Notes: a model not told the origin generated them from the sequence alone. Positions 9,111 through 17,670 are shown, counted from the stretch's first letter. The stretch: DNA of 64,000 nt from Bradyrhizobium zhanjiangense (GCF_004114935.1 NZ_CP022221.1:7399001-7463000), one strand, 5' to 3'. Made by a program: numbers and translations.

Positions 9111-9157
9111 GCATGATCCGGAAAAGTGGGAACCGGTTTTCCGTGAAGATCATGCTC
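9109..9157. repeat. long palindromic intergenic repeat overlapping a stop codon
   Basis: The outer arms GAGCATGATC and GATCATGCTC are perfect inverted copies, with inner arms CGGAAAA and TTTTCCG around a short centre. The element fills nearly the whole gap between the DUF4159 gene and the next gene, and its first bases are part of the TGA stop. Palindromes of this type are widespread in Bradyrhizobium and Rhodopseudomonas intergenic DNA. As RNA it would form a strong hairpin that could affect message stability inside the operon. Confidence 0.85.
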
Positions 9158-9177
9158 ACAACGAATAGAAGGGCGAT

Positions 9178-11241
9178 ATGAATTACGGCATCGCGTTCAC
9201 GCCGCTTGTTCCCGCGATCGTCCTCTGGCTTGCGCTGGCCGCGATCGTCGTCGTTGCGCTGGTGCTGCCGCTCGCGCGCGCACGCGGCGCGGCCGTGCGC
9301 GTGGCCGCGCTGGCGCTGTTCCTGCTGGCGCTCGCCAATCCCTCCTTCACCCGCGAGGATCGCGATCCCCTCACCTCGGTCGCCGCCGTCGTCGTCGACA
9401 AGAGCCCGAGCCAGAATTTCGGCAACCGCAATCGCGAGGCCGCGCAAGCGCAGGAAGCGCTGGTCGACAGCCTCAAGAAGATCAAGGGCCTCGAAGTCCG
9501 CGTCGTCGATGCCGGACAGGCCGACGGCGAGACCGACGGCACGAAACTGTTCGGCGCCCTCGCCTCGGCCTTGTCGGACGTGCCGGTCGACCGCGTCGCC
9601 GGCGCGTTCCTGATCACCGACGGCCGCGTCCACGACATTCCGGCGAACGCCGCCGCGCTCGGCTTCCAGGCGCCGGTGCAAGCGCTGGTCACCGGGCAGA
9701 AGGACGAGCGCGACCGCCGCATCGCGATCACGGCGGCGCCGCGCTTCGGCATCGTCGGGCAGACCCAGACCATCAGCTACCGCCTCGACGACCAGGGCGT
9801 CTCCGGCGAGCGTGCCAAGGTCACGGTCCGCAGGGACGGCGAGGTCATCAACGAGCGCACGCTATCGAGCGGCCAGGCCGCGAGCGTCGACGTCGACATC
9901 AAGCATGCCGGCCCGAACATCGTCGAGATCGAGGCCTCGCCGCTCGAGCGAGAATTGACGCCGGTGAACAACCGCGCGGTCGTCGCCATCGACGGCGTGC
10001 GTGACAAGCTGCGCGTGCTCTTGGTCTCGGGCGAGCCGCATTCGGGTGAGCGCACCTGGCGCAATCTGCTCAAATCCGACGCCAGCGTCGATCTCGTGCA
10101 TTTCACCATTCTGCGTCCGCCGGAGAAGCAGGACGGCACGCCGATCAACGAATTGTCGCTGATCGCGTTTCCGACCCGCGAGCTGTTCCAGCAGAAGATC
10201 AACGAATTCCAGCTGATCATCTTCGACCGCTACGCCCGCCAGGGCGTGCTGCCGATCGCCTATTTCGACAACATCGCGCGCTATGTGCGCTCGGGCGGCG
10301 CGGTGCTGGTCTCGGCCGGCCCCGACTACGCCTCCAACACCAGCATCTGGCGCACGCCGCTGGATTCGGTGTTGCCGGCCGAGCCCGTCGGTGTGACGGA
10401 AAAGCCGTTCTATGCGCATCTGTCAGACATCGGCAAACGCCATCCCGTCACGCGCGGGCTGGAGGGCTCGGGATCCGAGCCGCCGCGCTGGAGCCGGTTC
10501 TTCCGCACCGTCGACACCCGCAATGCGGTCAACCCGCCGGTCATGACCGGCGTCGACGGCAAGCCGTTGTTGTTCCTGTCGCGCTTCGGCGAGGGCCGCG
10601 TCGCGCTGCTGCTGTCCGATCACATCTGGCTGTGGGCGCGCGGCTATGAGGGCGGCGGACCGCATCTCGACCTGCTCAGGCGGATGTCGCACTGGCTGAT
10701 GAAGCAGCCGGATCTCGATGAAGAAGCGCTGCGCCTCCAGGTGCAGGGCAAGGATCTCGTGGTGGTGCGCCAGACCATGTCGGACAGCGTCCAGCCGGTG
10801 AACGTGACCTCGCCATCGGGCGTGTCGCACGACCTGACGCTCAGCCCCGGCGATCCCGGCGAGTGGCGCGCCAGCCTGCCGGCGAACGAGCTCGGCCTGT
10901 GGCAGGCCACCGACGGCACGCTGAAGGCGCTGATCAATGTCGGCCCGACCAATCCGAAGGAGTTTTCGGAAGTCACCTCTACCACCGAGACGTTGAAGCC
11001 GCTGACCCAGGCGACCGGCGGCAACGCCGTGCGCGTGGCCAGTGGCTCCAGCGTCGAGCTGCCGCGCATCCTGCCGGTGCGCTCCACCAGCGTCTTCCAC
11101 GGCGACGGCTGGATGGGCGTGCGGATGCGCGATGCCAGCGTCGTGAAGGGCGTCGGCGTGCTGCCGATCTTCGCCGGGCTGATCGGCCTGTTGCTGCTGC
11201 TCGGTGCCTTCGCCGCGACTTGGGTCCGCGAAGGGCGGTGA
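9178..11241 (+). CDS. large membrane-anchored protein of the MoxR operon, vWA/amidotransferase-like
   Basis: This 687-residue protein begins with two membrane segments (about 8-30 and 37-50). A periplasmic-type region follows that opens with AAVVVDKSPSQ, where DKSPS fits the DxSxS first motif of a MIDAS metal site. In the middle, LLVSGEPHSGERTWRN and FDRYARQGVLPIAYFDNIARYV resemble a class I glutamine-amidotransferase-like fold seen in aerotolerance-type operon proteins. The last 25 residues form another membrane segment. It follows DUF4159 after a 67-base gap holding the palindrome and completes the four-gene unit. The exact role is unknown; by context it is a partner of the MoxR/DUF58 complex at the inner membrane. 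Confidence 0.8.
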   Translation: MNYGIAFTPLVPAIVLWLALAAIVVVALVLPLARARGAAVRVAALALFLLALANPSFTREDRDPLTSVAAVVVDKSPSQNFGNRNREAAQAQEALVDSLKKIKGLEVRVVDAGQADGETDGTKLFGALASALSDVPVDRVAGAFLITDGRVHDIPANAAALGFQAPVQALVTGQKDERDRRIAITAAPRFGIVGQTQTISYRLDDQGVSGERAKVTVRRDGEVINERTLSSGQAASVDVDIKHAGPNIVEIEASPLERELTPVNNRAVVAIDGVRDKLRVLLVSGEPHSGERTWRNLLKSDASVDLVHFTILRPPEKQDGTPINELSLIAFPTRELFQQKINEFQLIIFDRYARQGVLPIAYFDNIARYVRSGGAVLVSAGPDYASNTSIWRTPLDSVLPAEPVGVTEKPFYAHLSDIGKRHPVTRGLEGSGSEPPRWSRFFRTVDTRNAVNPPVMTGVDGKPLLFLSRFGEGRVALLLSDHIWLWARGYEGGGPHLDLLRRMSHWLMKQPDLDEEALRLQVQGKDLVVVRQTMSDSVQPVNVTSPSGVSHDLTLSPGDPGEWRASLPANELGLWQATDGTLKALINVGPTNPKEFSEVTSTTETLKPLTQATGGNAVRVASGSSVELPRILPVRSTSVFHGDGWMGVRMRDASVVKGVGVLPIFAGLIGLLLLLGAFAATWVREGR

Positions 11242-11263
11242 TCTCTTGGTCGGGGGCTCGTTC

Positions 11264-11363
11264 AACCTCTCCCGCTTGCGGGAGAGGTTGGCGCGAAGCG
11301 CCGGGTGAGGGTTCTCTCCAAACAGACACCCTCTCCCCAGCCCTCTCCCGCAAGCGGGAGACG
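11264..11363. repeat. CTCTCCCGC/GCGGGAGAG hairpin repeat pair
   Basis: AACCTCTCCCGC and its inverse GCGGGAGAGGTT form a hairpin at 11264-11288. A second hairpin with CTCCCGC and GCGGGAG lies at about 11344-11361. The pair brackets a GCGCCGGGTGAGGG segment, the usual layout of this repeat in rhizobial genomes. It lies 22 bases after the MoxR operon stop and may also act as a transcript end. Confidence 0.7.
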
Positions 11364-11498
11364 GAGCGCACCTTCTGCGTTGCTGCATCAGGCCTAATCT
11401 CAATCCACTCTAGACTAGTTGCCGGAACGACACATTGGGTCGGCGGCCTGCGCGCGCCGATCCGCCTACCGTTGACATCCGCTGATCGATCGGGCGAT

Positions 11499-11511
11499 GT
11501 TACATTGTAAC
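11499..11511. promoter_or_regulatory. Zur-box-like palindrome before DUF2946 and the TonB receptor
   Basis: GTTACATTGTAAC is a perfect odd-length palindrome in otherwise GC-rich DNA. It closely resembles proteobacterial Zur boxes of the GTTATATTATAAC type. It overlaps the -10 region that follows a perfect TTGACA and ends 45 bases before the DUF2946 start codon, a position suited to repression by zinc-loaded Zur. The assignment is inferred from the pattern and from the downstream metal-uptake-like genes. Confidence 0.6.
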
Positions 11512-11556
11512 GCCGCGATGCCAGGGGATTGGCCGCGCGGTGTGGGGCGCTTTCGG

Positions 11557-11973
11557 ATGAAATGGTTTCGGTCAAATGTGAGGCACGGTGCCCGGCTCGC
11601 GCTGTTCGCGATGCTGGTGCAGTTCGCGCTGACGTTCGGCCACAGCCACTGGTTCGCGCAGGCCGCGCCCCTCGCCCAATCCTCGCTGCAGCAGACGGAC
11701 AGCGCCAAGGACATCGCCAAGGGCGTTGCTGCGATGGACCGCGGCGCGGTCCAGAAGCAATCGCCCGCCCGTCCTGACCGCGAGCATCCCGGCGACGACA
11801 ATTGCGCGATCTGCGCCGTCGTCGCGATGGCGGGCACAATCGTGTTCGCGACGCCGCCGGTGCTGCTGCTGCCGCAGGCGATCGAGCTGCTCCACCGCAC
11901 CACCGATGCCGAATTCATCCATCTGAAATCGGCCGGCACGGCGTTCCAGCCCCGCGCCCCTCCTGCGTCCTGA
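11557..11973 (+). CDS. DUF2946 domain-containing protein
   Basis: This 138-residue protein starts with a basic stretch (MKWFRSNVRHG) and a hydrophobic segment, followed by FGHSHWF and, later, DNCAICAVVAMAG, the conserved Cys-x-x-Cys and His features of DUF2946. A second hydrophobic stretch (FATPPVLLLP) lies towards the C-terminus. Members are small membrane or secreted proteins often found beside TonB-dependent metal receptors; the His and Cys residues could bind metal. The start at MKWF is preferred over an ATG 20 codons earlier because the signal-like segment then lies at the N-terminus and the palindromic site stays outside the gene. It precedes the receptor gene by 143 bases and is probably co-transcribed with it. 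Confidence 0.8.
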   Translation: MKWFRSNVRHGARLALFAMLVQFALTFGHSHWFAQAAPLAQSSLQQTDSAKDIAKGVAAMDRGAVQKQSPARPDREHPGDDNCAICAVVAMAGTIVFATPPVLLLPQAIELLHRTTDAEFIHLKSAGTAFQPRAPPAS

Positions 11974-12116
11974 CCTCCAACGCTTGATCATGCCCAGCCT
12001 CGCCGCATGGCGGCGAATGCCTGGGAGAAGTTGAAGTCGAATTCCGTCGCGCTGCGACGGCAGGCCGCCTCCGATCAGCAGACAATCATGCGGACGGCCT
12101 GGCTGGAATCAGGACC

Positions 12117-14498
12117 ATGTCATTTCAATTGCGACGCGCGCAGCGCCTTGGCGGAGCAAGCCTGCTCCTGCTCGGCGTCGCCGCCACGCCCGCCTTCGCC
12201 CAAGAGCCGGCACAACAGCCTGCGCAAGACAAATCGTCGACCGAGATCCCGGCCGTCACCGTGACGGCGCCGAGCCCGATCGTGCGCCGAGCGGTGGTGC
12301 CGTCCCGCAGCGCAGGTCGCGGCACGCGAACCGCGCGGGTGCGCAGCCGCCAACAAACGGCGGAAGCCCCGCCCGCAGCCCCCGCGCCCGCCGCGCCTCA
12401 GCAGGGCGTGCTGCCTATTGTGACCAACCAGTTCGCGACCGTCACCGTGGTGCCGAACGAGGAGATCCGCCGCGAGGGCGGCGGTCAACTCGGCGATCTC
12501 CTGTTCTCCAAGCCCGGCATCACCGGCTCGAGCTTCGCGCCCGGCGCCTCCAGCCGGCCGATCATCCGCGGCCTCGATGTCAACCGCGTCGGCATCGTCG
12601 AGAACGGCACCAATGGCGGCGGCGCGTCCGATCTCGGCGAGGATCATTTCGTCCCGATCGATCCGCTCGCCACCAACCAGGTCGAAGTGGTGCGCGGGCC
12701 GGCCGCGCTGCGCTACGGCTCGACCTCGATCGGCGGCGTCGTCAGCGCCACCAACAACCGGATTCCGGACGCGATGCCGTCCTGCGCGCCGTCGTTCCAG
12801 ACCTACGGCCTGCCGACCAAGGCCCCGCTCGCGAGCGCCGCGACCTCGCCTTGCGTCACCGCCGAGACGCGCACCGCGTTCAGCTCGGTCGATCGCGGCG
12901 TCGAAAGCGGCGTGCTGCTTGATACCGGCGGCGGCAATTTTGCGTTCCATGCCGACGCCTATGGCCGCACGACCTCCGACTATTACATCCCGAGCTATCC
13001 CTATCTCACCGACCAGTCGCGCCCCGTGAACGGTCGCCAGCCCAACTCGGCGACGCGTTCCGACGGCGCCTCGATCGGCGGCTCCTACTTCTTCCAGGGC
13101 GGCTATATCGGCGCGTCGATCACGCAGAACGACTCGCTCTACCACATCCCCGGCATCGACGGCGCCGACCACAACACGCGGATCGACGGCCACCAGACCA
13201 AGATCAACGTCAAGGGCGAGTACCATCCCGACGCGGCCGCGATCGATGCCGTCCGCTTCTGGGCCGGCGCGACGGATTACCGGCACAACGAGATCGGTCT
13301 TGCCGATCCCGCTGACCTCAGCAGCGACGGCATCAGGCAGACCTTCACCAACAAGGAGCAGGAGATCCGCACCGAGGTGCAGCTGATGCCATTCAACGCG
13401 CGCTTCGCCGAGGTGACCACGGCGCTGGGCTTCCAGGTCGGACATCAGGAATTGAGCGCGCCGAGCCCCGACAATCCCGGCACGCTGTTCAACGGCCTGT
13501 GGGACCCCAACAACAGCACGCGCGTTGCCGGCTACGCCTTCAACGAGTTCAAGTTCACGGAAGCGACGCGGGCGCAGATCGCCGGCCGCATCGAGCATGT
13601 CGAGCTGCACGGCACGACGCCGGACTTCCCGGCCGATTACCTGCCCGACGGCACGCCGCAGACGGCGATCTCGCGCAATCCGTCCTTCACCCCGAAGAGC
13701 GGCAGCATCGGCCTGTTGCAGGACCTGCCGGGCGGCATGGTCGGCAGCATCACCGCACAATATGTCGAGCGCGCACCGAAGGCGGCCGAGCTGTTTTCCC
13801 GCGGCGGCCACGACGCGACCGCGACCTTTGACATCGGCAATCCGAACCTCACCATCGAGACCGCGAAATCGGTCGAGCTCGGCGTGCGCAAGGCGACGGG
13901 GCCGTTCCGGTTCGAGGCGACGGTCTACTACACGCATTTCGACAATTTCATCTTCCGCCGTCTCACCGGCGTGTCCTGCGACGACGACTTTGCGTCCTGC
14001 GGCACGCCGGGCGCCGAGCTGAACCAGGCGGTCTACTCGCAACGCAATGCGAATTTCCGCGGCGGCGAATTCCAGTCGCAGCTCGACGTCGGCGCGTTCC
14101 AGGGCGGCATCTGGGGCATCGAGAACCAGCTCGATTTCGTCCGCGCCACCTTCAGCGACGGCACCAACGTGCCGCGGATTCCGCCGCTCAGAATGGGCGG
14201 CGGCGTGTTCTGGCGCGACGACAACTGGCTGATGCGCGTCAACCTGCTGCACGCCTTCGCGCAGAACAACGTCGCGGTGATCGCGGAGACCCCGACAGCT
14301 GGCTACAATCTGCTGAAGGCCGAGGTCAGCTACAAGACCAAGCTCGACCGCAATTGGTTCGGCGCACGCGAGATGATGGCCGGCATCGTCGGCAACAATC
14401 TCCTCAACGAGAACATCCGCAACTCGGTGTCCTACACCAAGGACGAGGTGTTGATGCCAGGCATCGGCGTCAGGGCATTCGCGAACTTCAAGTTCTAG
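12117..14498 (+). CDS. TonB-dependent outer-membrane receptor, probably for a metal
   Basis: This 793-residue receptor has a signal peptide ending at PAFAQ, a TonB-box-like IPAVTVTAPSP, a Pro/Ala-rich spacer, and a plug domain beginning near VTNQFATVTVVPNEEIRREGGGQLGDLLF with the RPIIRGLD and RGPAALRYGS plug signatures. A 22-strand barrel follows and ends in FANFKF with a terminal Phe. Extracellular loops contain His/Asp clusters (HIPGIDGADHNTRIDGHQ) and two Cys pairs. The layout recalls ZnuD-type zinc receptors, but substrate assignment is inference. The DUF2946 partner and the Zur-like site upstream fit zinc uptake. A GC-rich hairpin follows the stop. Confidence 0.85.
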   Translation: MSFQLRRAQRLGGASLLLLGVAATPAFAQEPAQQPAQDKSSTEIPAVTVTAPSPIVRRAVVPSRSAGRGTRTARVRSRQQTAEAPPAAPAPAAPQQGVLPIVTNQFATVTVVPNEEIRREGGGQLGDLLFSKPGITGSSFAPGASSRPIIRGLDVNRVGIVENGTNGGGASDLGEDHFVPIDPLATNQVEVVRGPAALRYGSTSIGGVVSATNNRIPDAMPSCAPSFQTYGLPTKAPLASAATSPCVTAETRTAFSSVDRGVESGVLLDTGGGNFAFHADAYGRTTSDYYIPSYPYLTDQSRPVNGRQPNSATRSDGASIGGSYFFQGGYIGASITQNDSLYHIPGIDGADHNTRIDGHQTKINVKGEYHPDAAAIDAVRFWAGATDYRHNEIGLADPADLSSDGIRQTFTNKEQEIRTEVQLMPFNARFAEVTTALGFQVGHQELSAPSPDNPGTLFNGLWDPNNSTRVAGYAFNEFKFTEATRAQIAGRIEHVELHGTTPDFPADYLPDGTPQTAISRNPSFTPKSGSIGLLQDLPGGMVGSITAQYVERAPKAAELFSRGGHDATATFDIGNPNLTIETAKSVELGVRKATGPFRFEATVYYTHFDNFIFRRLTGVSCDDDFASCGTPGAELNQAVYSQRNANFRGGEFQSQLDVGAFQGGIWGIENQLDFVRATFSDGTNVPRIPPLRMGGGVFWRDDNWLMRVNLLHAFAQNNVAVIAETPTAGYNLLKAEVSYKTKLDRNWFGAREMMAGIVGNNLLNENIRNSVSYTKDEVLMPGIGVRAFANFKF

Positions 14499-14506
14499 TT
14501 TCGAAG

Positions 14507-14532
14507 CAGTCGGGGCCTATTGGCCCCGACTG
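14507..14532 (+). terminator. GC-rich hairpin after the TonB receptor
   Basis: CAGTCGGGGCC and GGCCCCGACTG form a perfect 11-base stem around a four-base loop, nine bases after the receptor stop codon. No T-run follows on the plus strand, so it may work as a hairpin-only terminator or as a 3' stabiliser. Confidence 0.6.
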
Positions 14533-14588
14533 ACTGACCTCGCGTCTCGGATTGCGCTTCAGCTAATCCGGGCTGCACGGCTGTCTCC

Positions 14589-14675
14589 ACACCGTCATTG
14601 CGAGCGTAGCGAAGCAATCCAGACGTCACTGCGGAAAGATTCTGGATTGCTTCGCTACGCTCGCAATGACGGTGT
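14589..14675. repeat. GTCATTGCGAGCG inverted repeat, copy 1
   Basis: Two long arms are near-perfect inverse copies: ACACCGTCATTGCGAGCGTA with GAAGCAATCCAGA on the left, and the complement on the right. A short GCGGAAAG-type centre lies between them. This is the cleanest copy of a family with at least six other members in this window. Confidence 0.85.
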
Positions 14676-14716
14676 ATGAGGCAACGCCGCGCTTCCAATT
14701 CGCAGCGTCGTAGCCC

Positions 14717-15232
14717 CTACCCCCGCGCCTTGCTCCAGTCGGGACCGACCGCCCCCGACACGCCCTCGAAAGCGCCGTCGACGAGCTCGAACACCAGGAT
14801 ACGGGCGGCGTCGACCGGCCCCGGCATGGTGACGCGGCCCTTGGGGACCGGCTTGAAGCCGACGCGGCTGTAATAGGGCTCGTCGCCGACCAGGAGCACG
14901 ATGGCGTGGCCTTTTTCCTTGGCGTCCTTCAGCGCGCGCTCCATCAGGAGACGGCCGATGCCGCGGTCGCGGAACGGCGGCTCGACGGTGAGCGGCCCGA
15001 GCAGCAGCGCCGGCGTGTCGCCGATCAGGATCGGCAATTGCCTGACCGAGCCGACCAGCAGCGTGCCGATGCGCGCGGTGAAGGACAGTTCGAGCAGATG
15101 GTCGACGTGCTCGCGAATCCGATAGGCGCTGAGCACGAAGCGGCCGGGACCAAAGGTGCGCTCGTGCAGCCGTTCGATCGCCTGGGCGTCGCCGGCGGCC
15201 TCGGGAAGGATGGTGAGTGAGAGATCGGTCAT
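14717..15232 (-). CDS. GNAT family N-acetyltransferase
   Basis: This 171-residue enzyme has the GNAT core: LLGPLTVEPPFRDRGIG with the acetyl-CoA-binding RDRGIGRLLM loop near residue 85, followed by ALKDAKEKGHAIVLLVGDEPYYSRVGF. The latter matches the YhbS-like branch with its conserved YYSRxGF. The substrate is not identifiable. The start at MTDLSLTIL is preferred; in-frame upstream sequence to 15466 lacks protein-like composition. No partner gene overlaps it, and the Nudix gene lies 125 bases upstream on the same strand. Confidence 0.9.
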   Translation of the reverse strand: MTDLSLTILPEAAGDAQAIERLHERTFGPGRFVLSAYRIREHVDHLLELSFTARIGTLLVGSVRQLPILIGDTPALLLGPLTVEPPFRDRGIGRLLMERALKDAKEKGHAIVLLVGDEPYYSRVGFKPVPKGRVTMPGPVDAARILVFELVDGAFEGVSGAVGPDWSKARG

Positions 15233-15357
15233 GTCAGTTGGCGGGATAGCACCTGAACGCAGCGCGGTCCATCGGGCAGCAAAGATGCTCAGTTCCTTTT
15301 CAGCGCCGGCGGGAGAGGTGTTCTGACTCGCCGTTGAACGACCAGTACAGCCCGCCC

Positions 15358-15849
15358 TCAGCGCCACGTCGCAATCAGGGGCTTGCCGCCCAGCACTTCC
15401 GCGATCCGCAGCCGTGTGCCGGGCGTGGTCCCCTCGGGCAGCGCCGTGATCGCGAAGTACCCGCATTCGACGATCTCGTGATTGGGCGCGGGCAGGCGGT
15501 CCTGACTGAACTGCCTGACGACGTAGACCGCGACATGGTCGCGGCGGGAGACGTGGCTGTTGAGGAAGATGCCGTGCAGCACGGCATCTCCGATCAGATC
15601 GATGTCACCCTCCTCCTTGAGCTCGCGCCGTAGCGCGTGCGCCATGGTCTCGCCGAAATCGACGCCGCCGCCGGGCAGGTACCAGCCGCTGACATAGCTG
15701 TGCCTGACCAGGAACACCCGGTTCTCCGCGTCCAGCACCACGGCGCGGACGCCGAGCGTCATGCCGCGGACCAACAGGAAATAGACATGGAAGAGGCGCC
15801 GCAGCAGCGGCTCGAATTTTCGTCGAATGGTGTTCAGACGTTCTCCCAT
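15358..15849 (-). CDS. Nudix hydrolase
   Basis: This 163-residue protein has the complete Nudix box GGGVDFGETMAHALRREL followed by KEEGD, so the catalytic REL-x-EE-G residues are present. It starts with a basic amphipathic stretch (RRKFEPLLRRLFHVYFLLVRG) that may rest on the membrane. Family members split nucleoside diphosphates linked to another moiety; the substrate is unknown. Its 5' end lies 94 bases from the divergent metallophosphoesterase gene. This gene is unrelated in sequence to the CoA-type Nudix at 2792-3463. Confidence 0.88.
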   Translation of the reverse strand: MGERLNTIRRKFEPLLRRLFHVYFLLVRGMTLGVRAVVLDAENRVFLVRHSYVSGWYLPGGGVDFGETMAHALRRELKEEGDIDLIGDAVLHGIFLNSHVSRRDHVAVYVVRQFSQDRLPAPNHEIVECGYFAITALPEGTTPGTRLRIAEVLGGKPLIATWR

Positions 15850-15943
15850 CAGGCTTTCCTTGACACCCCCTTTTGAGGCCCTGCTTGCGCGCCGGCTGCG
15901 ACCTTGCCATTACAGCGGAGCAATAGCGAGGCAATCGCGCGCC

Positions 15944-16828
15944 ATGGCCCCCTTCACGCTCGCCCATCTGTCCGATCCGCATCTGCCGCCACTGCCGGAG
16001 CCGCGGCTGATCGAGCTCGCCGGCAAGCGCGCGCTCGGTTACGTCAACTGGACGCGCAATCGGCACAAATACCAGCGCCGTGAGGTGCTCGACGCGCTGG
16101 TTGCCGACATGAAGGCGCAGGCGCCCGACCACATCGCGGTAACGGGCGATCTCGTCAACCTCGCGCTGGAAGCCGAATTCGCGCCGGCCCTGGCCTGGCT
16201 CGAAAGCGTCGGCCCGCCCGACCGCGTCACCGCGATCCCCGGTAATCACGATGCCTATGTCAGCGCGACGCGTCATCGTTTCGGCGAGACGTTCCTGCAC
16301 TACATCGCCGCGGACACGCCCGACACCGTGGCTTTCCCAGCCGTCCGTCGGCGTGGGCCGCTGGCGCTGATCAGCCTGTCGACGGCGGTGCCGACCCTGC
16401 CGCTGATGGCGACGGGCACGCTCGGGCGCGATCAGCTCGCGTCGCTCGAACAGGTTCTCGACCGGCTCGCCGCGGAAGACGTCTTCCGCGTGCTGCTGGT
16501 GCACCACCCACTGAAATCCGTCGCGCGCCAGAAGCGGATGACGGACGCGGCCGAGCTGCTGGCACTGTTGAAACGCCACGGCGTCGAGTTGATCCTGCAC
16601 GGCCACGACCACATTCATTCGACGATGTGGTTCGAGGGCCCGAACGGCAACATCCCTGCGGTCGGCGTGCCCTCCGCCTCCGCGCTCGCGCACGGACGCT
16701 ACCCGGCGGCGGCGTATAATCTGTTCACGATCGAGAAGGACAATGCCGGCTGGCGTTGCGAGCAGACGGTGCGGAGCCTGGGGGCTGGATTCCAGATCGG
16801 ACAGATCAAGCATACGCGGTTGATTTAG
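15944..16828 (+). CDS. calcineurin-like metallophosphoesterase
   Basis: All five metal-binding blocks of the calcineurin-like fold are present in order: LSDPHL near residue 8, GDLVN near 65, GNHD near 100, the HHP around 185 and HGHDH near 215. The 294-residue length suits the class III cyclic-nucleotide phosphodiesterase or related phosphoesterase branch, but the substrate is not determined. The start at MAPFTLAHLSDPHL places the first motif near the N-terminus as usual; an in-frame ATG 39 codons earlier would overlap the divergent Nudix gene. A degenerate inverted repeat follows the stop. Confidence 0.9.
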   Translation: MAPFTLAHLSDPHLPPLPEPRLIELAGKRALGYVNWTRNRHKYQRREVLDALVADMKAQAPDHIAVTGDLVNLALEAEFAPALAWLESVGPPDRVTAIPGNHDAYVSATRHRFGETFLHYIAADTPDTVAFPAVRRRGPLALISLSTAVPTLPLMATGTLGRDQLASLEQVLDRLAAEDVFRVLLVHHPLKSVARQKRMTDAAELLALLKRHGVELILHGHDHIHSTMWFEGPNGNIPAVGVPSASALAHGRYPAAAYNLFTIEKDNAGWRCEQTVRSLGAGFQIGQIKHTRLI

Positions 16829-16833
16829 TTCAC

Positions 16834-16920
16834 TGTCATTGGAGCGCAGCGAAGCAATCCAGAGTCCCTCCGCGGAAAGATTCCTGGATTGCTTCGTCGC
16901 AAGGGCTCCTCGCAATGACG
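16834..16920. repeat. GTCATTGCGAGCG inverted repeat, copy 2 (imperfect)
   Basis: CTGTCATTGGAGCGCAGCGAAGC and GGATTGCTTCGTCGC...CGCAATGACG are the two arms, with small mismatches and an insertion in the right arm. It fills the gap between the phosphoesterase stop and the stop of the opposing gene. Confidence 0.75.
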
Positions 16921-16932
16921 ACGGAGGGAGCC

Positions 16933-17487
16933 TCACCAGCTCCGCAGCGCCGCCAGCACGGCGACGCCAAACAAGGCGGCGGCGCCGAGGATGAAGCCAA
17001 ACACGAACGGCCACAGGCGCGAGCGGCGCGGCGGCTCGGTGGCCGGTGCCTGCGGTTCGGGCGGGACCACCATCGCATGCTCGCGCTCGATCATGCGACG
17101 CGCGACATAGTCGGTGACGGCCTCGACGATAACAGCGGTGTCGTGCGATTCGGCGAGCACGATGCGGCCGAAGCGGGTGTCCTGGACGAAGCGGTACAGC
17201 CGCTTGTCACGTCCCATCATGATATGGGCGACGACGTCGATCCAGAGCCTGGGCGTATCGCCCTGGCTGATGCCGCGGTCGAACAGGTCGATCTTATCAG
17301 GCACCTGCGCGAACAAGGGATCGAGCGCGTCGTTGAGGATTTCGAGCCGGGCCACCTCGGCGTCCCTGAGATCGACGACCACGCCGGTCCGGTCGGCGGC
17401 CTCGATCCGGGCGCGCAACAGCGCATCGCGCAGCCGCACCGGGCGCGGCTGGCTGGGATGGATTCCGCTGGTTTCGGGCTCTGACAT
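16933..17487 (-). CDS. conserved hypothetical protein with C-terminal membrane anchor
   Basis: This 184-residue protein has a charged soluble N-terminal part (about 1-145) and a single hydrophobic segment near the C-terminus (LWPFVFGFILGAAALFGVAV), which would anchor it as a tail-anchored inner-membrane protein. A Pro/Ala-rich linker (PPEPQAPATEPPRRS) separates the two. The RFGRIVLAESHD and VVAHIMMGRDKRLYRFVQD segments look structured, but I recognise no family. The start at MSEPE was chosen over an ATG six codons upstream. The gene stands alone, converging with the phosphoesterase gene. Confidence 0.7.
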   Translation of the reverse strand: MSEPETSGIHPSQPRPVRLRDALLRARIEAADRTGVVVDLRDAEVARLEILNDALDPLFAQVPDKIDLFDRGISQGDTPRLWIDVVAHIMMGRDKRLYRFVQDTRFGRIVLAESHDTAVIVEAVTDYVARRMIEREHAMVVPPEPQAPATEPPRRSRLWPFVFGFILGAAALFGVAVLAALRSW

Positions 17488-17670
17488 TGTCGGCCTCGTC
17501 CTCAAACACCATGGTTAACCTATCAGCAACCACAGCGTCCGCAAAGGGCCCACAATTCCAGATACTTACGGCACCCACAAACGTTTCACCCGTGCCAAAA
17601 ACAGACGATCCCACCCAGGCAGGGCCTGGATGGGACCATCCGTCCTTGGACGTCTTCTTAGTTCAGTGCG

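Larger units (their letters stand above)
11242..11556. other. 315-base intergenic region: repeats, then a promoter
   Basis: The left part (11264-11363) holds two related hairpins described separately. The right part carries a perfect TTGACA -35 hexamer at 11472-11477 and a palindrome at 11499-11511 that would overlap the -10 region (GATGTT at 11496-11501, spacer of 18). No further gene is supported here. Confidence 0.6.

Noticed and set aside
12120..14252. A 710-codon open frame on the minus strand, antisense to the TonB receptor.
   Set aside because: High GC keeps several frames open here. The plus-strand frame has recognisable plug and barrel motifs and normal G/C bias at third positions; the antisense product is a low-complexity Arg/Ala/Gly string.
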